This document shows positions 57,461 through 64,000 of a stretch of 64,000 nucleotides of DNA, one piece after another. The DNA comes from Fusarium oxysporum f. sp. lycopersici 4287 (Eukaryota > Ascomycota > Sordariomycetes > Hypocreales > Nectriaceae). The notes below the pieces were generated by a model. That model did not search any database. It saw only the letters and a list, made by a program, of their open reading frames with translations, and was not told the origin of the DNA. Each line of letters begins with the position of its first letter. Position 1 is the first letter of the stretch. Both the position numbers and the translations under genes were made by a program. The stretch is taken from assembly GCF_000149955.1 (NCBI RefSeq), contig NC_031000.1, positions 1 to 64,000 of the forward strand. Direction: 5' to 3'.

Positions 57461-58659
57461 TTATAGCATAGTACTCCCATGCTGAAAGTCCATCACGGAG
57501 GGTTGCCACATCGTACCCATCCCGGTCGGCGAGGGGTGGATTGAACCATCTAACATAACATCGCTAATCGTGCTCCTCCTCGTGCTGATGGTGGACGGAC
57601 TAGATCCGTCCACCAAATTCTCGCTCGTGTGAAAGAATATCTGATGCTCAAATCCAGTAAAACAGTCAAAATCCTCGTCGAGGGTTTGGCTCAATGGTAT
57701 CTCATTACAAGACGGCGCAAACGATGAGGCCTGTTCCAACGCCGTTGATTGCGGTAAATCACTGTAATGGAGGGTATGGGGGTTTGTAGTCGAGCTCGGT
57801 CCGAAAAGGAAACCCTCAAGGTCGAATTCAGTGTTGAAGGCGGCCATTGGCGGCGCTGTCTGCAGGCCTTTGCTGAACTCTAGGCTGCTCAAGGTGTGCG
57901 TTTCCAGCTTGGGCAGCCCGTTCTGCACATCTCGGAGTCCTCTGGCAGCTGACATGCCACCAGAATTATGGTCCAAGCTGTGGATGGGCGAATCGGCCAG
58001 ACTCGAGTGTCGGCTATGGGTGCGGCTAGGGTACATGCCTCGTACGACGGAGGAGTTCGCAGCAGCCATCATCTGCATCGTGCTGTCGTCAACATGGGTG
58101 ATAGTGTTTGCCCGCGGCCTCATAGAAGTGGCCGGTGCATTGGATGCAGTTGGGTTGGGTCGTGCGACGCTATTCTTGCGAGCTCGGCTCTGGCCGGGGG
58201 CGACGCCGCTGGCAGAGCCGCGACGATTTTGGGGACGTGACGAGGGGATCGAGGTCTGGTGCAGCTTCTGCCGGTGGTGCAGTAGCAGATCGCTGCGGGC
58301 GAAGCATCGTGAGCATTCGGGACACTCGAAGGGTTTCTCCTTGGTGTGGGAGCGCTCGTGTCGCTTGAGATGTTCCAATCGGGCGAACGAGTGCTGGCAA
58401 GTGCCGCAAGCGTGCGGGCGAGGCTTGTCCGTCTTGGGAGGAATATTTGCCGGCGCCTTGATGTTCGGAGTGATTGTGAGCGCTGGAATGGTCAGTATGC
58501 AGTGTCGGGGGCAGGGTCGGAGGGCGGGGCCGGGCAGAAAAAGAAAAAAAAGAAAAAGAAGAAGAAAAAAAGAATTGAGGGGTAGTGCTGGCAACGGCGG
58601 GATTGCTAACCAGAGGGCGGGCTACCGACAGTTGTGTTGGACGAAGGCGGATCGCACAT
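57461..58659 (-). CDS. C2H2 zinc-finger transcription factor (Adr1/AmdX/Klf1-like)
   Basis: Exons 58659-58626 and 58482-57461, with a 143-nt intron (donor GTAGCC, CTGAC before the CCAG acceptor), 351 residues. The start MCDPPSSNTTV is followed by two tandem C2H2 fingers at about residues 28-80. These read CGTCQHSFARLEHLKRHERS with H, then TKEKPFECPECSRCFARSDL ending HHRQKLH. The ARLEHLKRHERSHT linker style is that of Adr1-type regulators of carbon and nitrogen source genes in ascomycetes. The rest is a Ser/Thr/Asn-rich tail with acidic patches (TEFDLEGFLF, DEDFDCFTGFEHQ) plausible as activation regions. The frame is intact. The donor is weak and exon 1 is short, so the start needs transcript proof. 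Targets are unknown. Confidence 0.8.
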
Positions 58660-59265
58660 GGCGATTGAAGAGCGTGAGACCCTGACGCCAGAGTCGATTA
58701 ATCACACTGCCAAGGTGTTCCAAACTCGCACGGGTACGCTCGGGCGTCAGGAGGGTTTCGGAGGCGGTGTTGTCGTGGGTCGGCGATGAGCGAGGTTGTT
58801 GGGCGGTTGCAATAAGAGATAGAGACAGAGGTAACAATAATAAGGTCAAAGCTCCAGTGTGTGGGCACTTTGCAAGCTCTTCCTGAAGCTGTAGGGCGGC
58901 ATGACGCGAAGAAGCCTGGGCACCCGATCTCCAAGGCTCCGGGGGCCCGCATCGCGGGGGCAAGAGACAGAGACCCAGAAAGAGGCAGGTTCCAGCGAGA
59001 ACGTTTGTTAATGCTGGTAGAACCGTCAGAATGCGTCATCCCTGAGACTCGCGGCCGCGATAGGACTGGCTATAAAATTTCCAGTAGCACAGCGGCAAGG
59101 TCGTTCGCCTTGGCCAATGTTCAGATAAGAACATCATGACTGCGTTACACCTGCGCGAGCTTAGAATGGAGCTCTCACGGAACTTCCCGCTACTTCCACG
59201 TTCAATGCAGCTTCCAGTGGTAGAAATAATCCCGGAGAAAAACATGAACTATCGTCATTTTCGTC
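58660..59265. other. Upstream region of the C2H2 gene; no other gene
   Basis: CT-rich on the minus strand upstream of 58659, consistent with a promoter or leader. The open frames here (58622-58963 and 58698-59039 minus) are shadows without recognisable features. Confidence 0.45.
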
Positions 59266-59650
59266 TCATAATCCTGATTCACCCAGATGTGTAACAAGAG
59301 TTTCTGGACGGATCGAGGAGCAGCATAGTTGTTCTTCCATCAGAGTATTAGCCGCCGCCTTATTCCCCCAGACCGTCTCGCTCATGGCTTTGACATCGCT
59401 GAATGGAGACGAGGCATGTGGTAACAAATTCTTCATGGGTATTCCAGTGCATGCGATCTAGTACACATTCGGGGTCAGCATGGAAACGACTCAATTGAGC
59501 TTGAGAAAGGCACACCAGACAGATATCGCAGTAGCCGTCGAAAATCTGAACCCTGTCGGGACACTTGAAAGAGCCCTCTTCGCGATTAGTACTCTGGACC
59601 TCGAGCCAGGTATGGAAGCTCACATAGTAATTTGCGCAGGGGCAACTCAT
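59266..59650 (-). CDS. Small two-exon gene, paralogue 2, intact
   Basis: Family not recognised. Exons 59650-59516 and 59457-59266, with a 58-nt intron (GTGTGC donor, CTGAC branch, ACTAG acceptor), 108 residues. The protein starts MSCPCANYYVSFHTWLEVQ. It has Cys pairs at CPC, FKCPD, YCDICL, IACTG and LCCSS, and the block GIPMKNLLPHASSPFSDVKA after the intron. There is no signal peptide or membrane helix. The start, intron position, branch point and stop are conserved in paralogue 1, and several differences between the two fall at silent positions. It may bind metal through its cysteines, but that is inference. The host region is shared for about 460 bases between copies. Confidence 0.6.
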
Positions 59651-59659
59651 CTTCAATGG

Positions 59660-60449
59660 AGAAGCGGTCGATCGACGATAGCCTGGTCGTGTGTTGATTC
59701 TCTCACAGAACGAAAAGGTCAGGCCTGAATGTCGATTTGTCCAGCTGGCGCGACGCAGCTTTCGGCGCGGGACCCACTAAAGAACACTGCAATTTCAGCT
59801 CAGACAAATGGGAACGCGAATTGACCACGTTCCACCGCATGGAACGGATGTCATTCTGACGATAGAATTCGCCAGCAGTGACGGCGTTGCCGAGGAGGCG
59901 AAGAGGACGGCCGCTGGCATGATGGCACTCATCATTCTGCATCAAATGGATGTGAGTCAAGAGGATTTGGGAGATTGCCTCTCTCGCTTGACGTAGGTAC
60001 AAAAAGGAAGAACAGATCTCCGCCACGACGACGGCCGGAAGACGATCACGTGGGGTCTTAGCTGCCTTCTGTACACCGTGATGAGGCGCTAACAAAGCCA
60101 TCGGGTCAGCAGAAATTACCCATTTGAATTTCGCGGTCATTAAGCTAGCCTCTTCGGCTCTTAGCATAGAATCTATCCAACCAACCAGATTTTAGTGGTC
60201 ATGCACTAACTTCTTTCGATTTTCACGGTCACTCTACTAACCTAACCAGGATTTAACGGTCAATTCAGGGGCATCTCATTTCCTGATGACCAGCACTCTA
60301 TTGTTTTCTATCTATTACGTTCTGTCGTGTTTGCCATGCCTCAAACGCCCAGAAAACGGCGGTCAATAGGCGAACGGGTACCCGTCCCAATTTCCATATT
60401 CGGTCTAACTCTCTCCGCTACCTCGAGCGTCTCGTTCAACTGCACTCGC
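59660..60449. other. No gene supported; possible MULE 5' flank
   Basis: Frames on both strands (59808-59996 plus, 59703-60167 minus) overlap and cannot be told apart. CCAACCAGATTTTAGTGGTC at about 60183 and CTAACCAGGATTTAACGGTC at about 60242 are similar and may belong to the MULE end. Confidence 0.4.
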
Positions 60450-60493
60450 TGGTGATCGTGTCAAGGTTACGTGCTCGCGACGATTCTATTCAT

Positions 60494-62470
60494 ATGGGCA
60501 CTGGTCAGTCTCAAAGTTCAGCACTGTTGCCTGGTGACTGCCTCCCTCCCGAGGGCGAGTTCGAGTCACGGGAGGCACTTTTTGAAGCGATCAACGCCTG
60601 GGCAGCCACCAGGGGCTACGCGTTCATAACTGGAAGGTCAACCAAGGAGAAAACCGGCAGGAGGACGATCACGTACATGTGTGATCGTCGCCGTAACCAT
60701 CCAATCCTTTCGAGGGAACGGCAGCGCAAGACGACAACTCGAACAACGGGCTGCCAGTTCTCGGTGTTGGCGAAGGAGTCTATAGATAAGAGTACCTGAA
60801 CTCTACGGCACCGTTCTGACAGCCGATTCTCACTACATAACCATGAACCAAGCCAAGACACCACCGCCCACCCAGTACTTCGAACACTGTCTAAGGAGCA
60901 CCTGTCTCAACTGACTGGCCTTGCCAACGTTGGGATAGCCCCTAAAGAGATTAGAACATACATACGGCATAATACCGACAATAGCAACACAGCAGGACAT
61001 CTACAACCGTATTGCAGATGCTAAACGAGAAGTCTGCTAAGGACAAAGCAGCATTAACGCAGTTGCTGATCAGCTGGTTAGAGAAGGATTTTGGAGTCAA
61101 TTCCAAACCGGGCTAGATGGCCGGGTCAAAGCTGTTCTGTTTGCGCACCCCGATTCAGTGGCATACCTACAGGCTTATCCGGATATCTTAATCTTAGACT
61201 GTACCTATAAAACTAACAAATACGGAATGCCGCTTTTGGACTTGATAGGGGTCGACTCTTATCAGCGTTCATTCTGTGTTGCGTTTGCTTTTCTGAGTGG
61301 GGAATGTGAACAAGACTATTTTGGGCCTTGAATCGGTTCCGATCGCTATGCGAAAACCAAAGGATTAGACATCCCTCTGTCATCTTGACTGATCGCTGCC
61401 TAGCATGTGTGAATGCTGTCGATACTTGCTTCCCATTGTCAAGCCCGCTGCTATGTCTTTGGCATGCTAATAAGGCAGTTCTCTGCTACTGTCAGCCAAG
61501 ATTCACGCGTCAGGCTCAAGGAGATAACCAGGGAATCGAGGCTCGGAATGAGTTTTACGGCCATTGGCATTCGATCATTAAGTCACCGAATGAACAAACC
61601 TTCCATGAACGTGTGTCCGAGTTTGAGAAGAAATACCTCCCGGATTATGCCGAAGAAGTCAGATATGTCAAGACAAACTGGCTTGATCCATACAAAGAGA
61701 AGCTAGTGAAGGCGTGGGTCAATCAACATCCCCACTTTGATAACGTCGTCACTTCGAGGGTTGAAAGTATACACTGGTTGCCTAAGAGCCACTCTAAAAT
61801 ATCTACGATGGACTTGTTCGAAGCTTGGCGATCGATCAAGCATGCATTGCTCAATCAACTGGCGGGGCTAAGGTCAAACCAAGCCAAGCAGAAGATCCGG
61901 ATACCTATTGAACTCTCCGGCACCCTCTATGGTGCAGTACGTGGTTGGGTATCTCACGAAGCTTTGCGAAAAGTTGAGCAACAACGAAAGCTTTTATTGC
62001 ATGAAGACTCGACTCCCTCGTCGGCCCGTACTGGTTCTTTTTCACGGTCACGAGGGCTACCCTGCGCTCATAAGCTGGAAAGTTTATTAGCTCGAGATCA
62101 AGCACTACAACAAGAAGATTTTTATCCGCACTGGCACTTGACTCGGAAAGATAATCGACGACCCCTTTTAGACCCCCGCCAGCGAGTCGATCCAGTCGCT
62201 GTTAGTTCATCTCTGCCGTTATCTAGTGTAAGAAGAGAACTTAGTGGCTTCGAAATCATCTAGAACGCAAGACCGATGCGTAACCCTCCTTTGTGTAGCA
62301 AATGTCATATCCTAGGTCACGCAAGGAATTCGGAAGATTGTCCATTACGATACTCGGAACTAAGAGCATTGCCAGTCGTATCTTCAGACCAGCCGCAGGC
62401 GTGTTCAGAAAACTTTCAGTGGATATCCTACGCAGCCCCCCGTTCCACCTACTCGGCACTCTAAGTTGCA
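60494..62470 (+). pseudogene. MULE (Mutator-like, Hop/FAR1 type) transposase, decayed
   Basis: From the ATG at 60494, a FAR1-like DNA-binding region reads FEAINAWAATRGYAFITGRS, then CDRRRNHP and GCQFSVLAKES with a stop. Scattered frames follow. The MULE core includes LILDCTYKTNKYGMPLLDL (first Asp), SVILTDRCLACVNAV (second Asp), LCLWHANKAV and, at 61328-62263, a 311-codon frame. That frame reaches the SWIM-like end GLPCAHKLESLL. A zinc knuckle CSKCHILGHARNSEDC follows at about 62300. Stops near 60797, 61040 and 61330 show it is inactive. Terminal repeats were not identified with confidence. Confidence 0.82.
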
Positions 62471-62796
62471 CCCGATTCCTTGTTTCATCTGATGCTGGTC
62501 AGTTCGGTATTTTCTGTTTATCAATAAGATAATCCATTTGAAATCTCTCTACGGCAAAGGCAATGAAAACGTAGGAGATAGAGCTGAATGGCCTCTGATG
62601 AGCACAATTTGCGGGAAAAAGATAATTTCGGGCATGGCCATACCATCCCCCACCACATAAAGAATCACACCACTTAAACATAGCACAAAAGATCATCGCC
62701 CCATACAAAATCCAATATTTGATTCACGCAGAAACCAACCACCTTGTCCATTGAAAATGAAGCCACTCGAATTTTATATAGAGAATTGCTTAAATT
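62471..62796. other. No gene recognised
   Basis: Spacer between the MULE and the pogo remnant. Confidence 0.5.
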
Positions 62797-63870
62797 TTAC
62801 TCTCTGCATGGTTTTTTGATCTCCCGACTGCTCCGTGTGCGCTGGCAGTGCTTTGTTACGACCTTAAAGTCCTCACGTTCGTCCTCTGACCTGACACCCA
62901 CCTCAATCACTTCCTCGACCTCCTCATCCACATCTACCTCTATTTCTGCCTCCTTTGAGTCACGAAGAGCTTCTCCAGTCGCTAGAGCCTCCGCTAGAGC
63001 CATGAATCGTCGGTTCGGGTTCGGTACCGCCTTTCTTTTCTTCCCTCGCCGCACCTGGGCCATCTGCTCCTCGAGGCCAGTAATCTGCGCATTCTGAACG
63101 GCCACTTTCATCTCTAAAGCTTACAATCCCTTTGCGATCTTACTGTACTTCCGCCTGGTCGGAAGGCTTCGGTGTTTGGCCATTTCTCTTACTTGCCGGC
63201 TCGTTTTCGGCATATCATCTGAGTGCAACTGAGGAGGGCTCGGCGTCTTGAACTCTTCTAGCAGTTTTTCTTTGTCCGGTTAAATTTCCGGATGTGTTAA
63301 AGCTTTATAACGATTTATTGGCCAATTTCCAGTAAACCTCCAGCCGGATAAGATAATCTCCTTCCTCATGCCCGCCTCTCTAGCTTTCGCATATGCCCGA
63401 ATAAAGTTGACTTTATCAACTGGCGCAGAATCGGTTAAACTAGCCAGATTTTGGAGTTCTTTCCGATACGCACCTTTAATGCCATTAAAAATTCCATTGT
63501 CTAACGGTTGTAAACCATGGAAACAATGTGCTCGTAGGTAGCAGCGTAGACGTTGTTCAGAAAGCACGTCGCCATCCACTCGTCCTGACTGCTCGTTAAC
63601 GACCCTATAGCGGGTGACTCCGCAGCGAAAACACCAAAATGCTCACCTGCGCATGGCTCCCGTGACCGTCAAGGATAATAAGTCCCGCATCCGATACATC
63701 ACGAAGCTCCGTTTGAGGTGGATAAACATCCTTCAACCACTCGTGAGCTATGTGGTTGTCGGTCCAGCCGTTAAGGGATGTGATGTAATGCCAGTCCGCT
63801 ATTAATTGTTGGAAAATCCGGGAATCCCCCTTCCCTTCAGGATTCAGACTGTTAGTCTGAAAGTCCTAGA
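62797..63870 (-). pseudogene. pogo/Fot1-type transposase remnant
   Basis: Minus-strand text begins about 63870 with NPEGKGDSRIFQQLIADWHY and SLNGWTDNHIAHEWLKDVYP. It carries the second Asp in LIILDGHGSHAQ, then an intron (GTGAGC..AGTCAG), DEWMATCFLNNVYAATY and, in another frame, HCFHGLQPLDNGIFNGIKGA (third catalytic region). SGWRFTGNWPINRYKALTHP follows. 62797-63111 is a C-terminal coiled, acidic tail including MKVAVQNAQITGLEEQMAQV and a basic RRGKKRK. The N-terminal DNA-binding domain is not seen before the window ends. At least one frameshift and one stop are present. Confidence 0.82.
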
Positions 63871-64000
63871 TTTAAAGTTCAAAGTCCTAGATGAAATCAT
63901 CCGGAGATATAAACCCGAGAAGAACTCTCACCTCAATAATGAACAATTAAGTTTCATAAAATATATTTTCACCCGGCACTACTGAGCAATATAAACAACA
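63871..64000. other. Window edge, no gene recognised
   Basis: AT-rich end of the window. It may contain the decayed N-terminal part of the pogo element, but I see no open frame. Confidence 0.4.

Noticed and set aside
57461..58594. Signal-peptide-like N-terminus (FFLLLFLFFLFLPG) on the C2H2 protein
   Set aside because: It is translated intron pyrimidine tract; the spliced start MCDPPSSNTTV is soluble and fits a nuclear factor.
1..64000. CRISPR arrays, bacterial operons, prophage or plasmid origins
   Set aside because: The introns, telomere and transposon families are fungal; no regularly spaced repeat-spacer array or prokaryotic signals were seen.

Overview
The window looks like the left subtelomere of a filamentous ascomycete (Pezizomycotina) chromosome. 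It carries a TTAGGG-type telomere tract at 91-210 in the orientation expected for a left end. Genes have short introns (about 50-160 nt) with GTANGT-like donors and CTRAC branch points. The transposon families are typical of these fungi: Tad-like LINEs, Tc1/mariner, pogo, hAT, piggyBac and MULE. Genus and species cannot be named from the sequence.

Layout. 1-1500 is telomeric and degenerate subtelomeric repeat. 1838-12150 holds two large minus-strand multi-exon genes. Gene B encodes a protein with a ParB/sulfiredoxin-like motif. Gene A encodes an about 1400-residue protein of no family I recognise. Part of gene B and its promoter is duplicated in tandem around a 100-N gap. 12655-26999 is accessory DNA: an aquaporin fragment, MITEs, a Tad-like LINE, piggyBac terminal fragments, a Tc1 element, a broken Ume6/RosA-like regulator and two fused hAT copies, one hit by a MITE with an 8-bp target duplication. 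27376-28735 is a PD-(D/E)XK nuclease-like gene with one apparent frameshift. 28903-36306 is a head-to-tail array of three LINE-related units; the last has an intact 1250-residue ORF2. 38324-38926 is an intact CAP20/perilipin-like gene and 40222-40777 a three-exon RING-H2 membrane protein. 41780-46900 is decayed piggyBac, Tc1 and hAT. 48958-49352 and 59266-59650 are two paralogues of an unrecognised small two-exon gene. 50740-54520 holds a LINE remnant, an Opy2-like gene with an altered C-terminus, and a fungal rhodopsin-domain fragment. 54801-57020 is a nearly intact piggyBac with 27-bp perfect terminal repeats, inserted in another gene. 57461-58659 is a two-exon C2H2 regulator. The window closes with a decayed MULE and a decayed pogo element.

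Most of the DNA is transposon-derived. Several host genes are present only as truncated copies. The genes that look complete are A, B, perilipin, RING-H2, the C2H2 regulator and one small paralogue. The strongest candidate for something undescribed is the telomere-proximal A/B pair, with a 62-bp triple repeat upstream of B. No biochemical function can be assigned to it from sequence alone. Splice joins were read by eye from consensus signals and frame continuity; all need transcript support.
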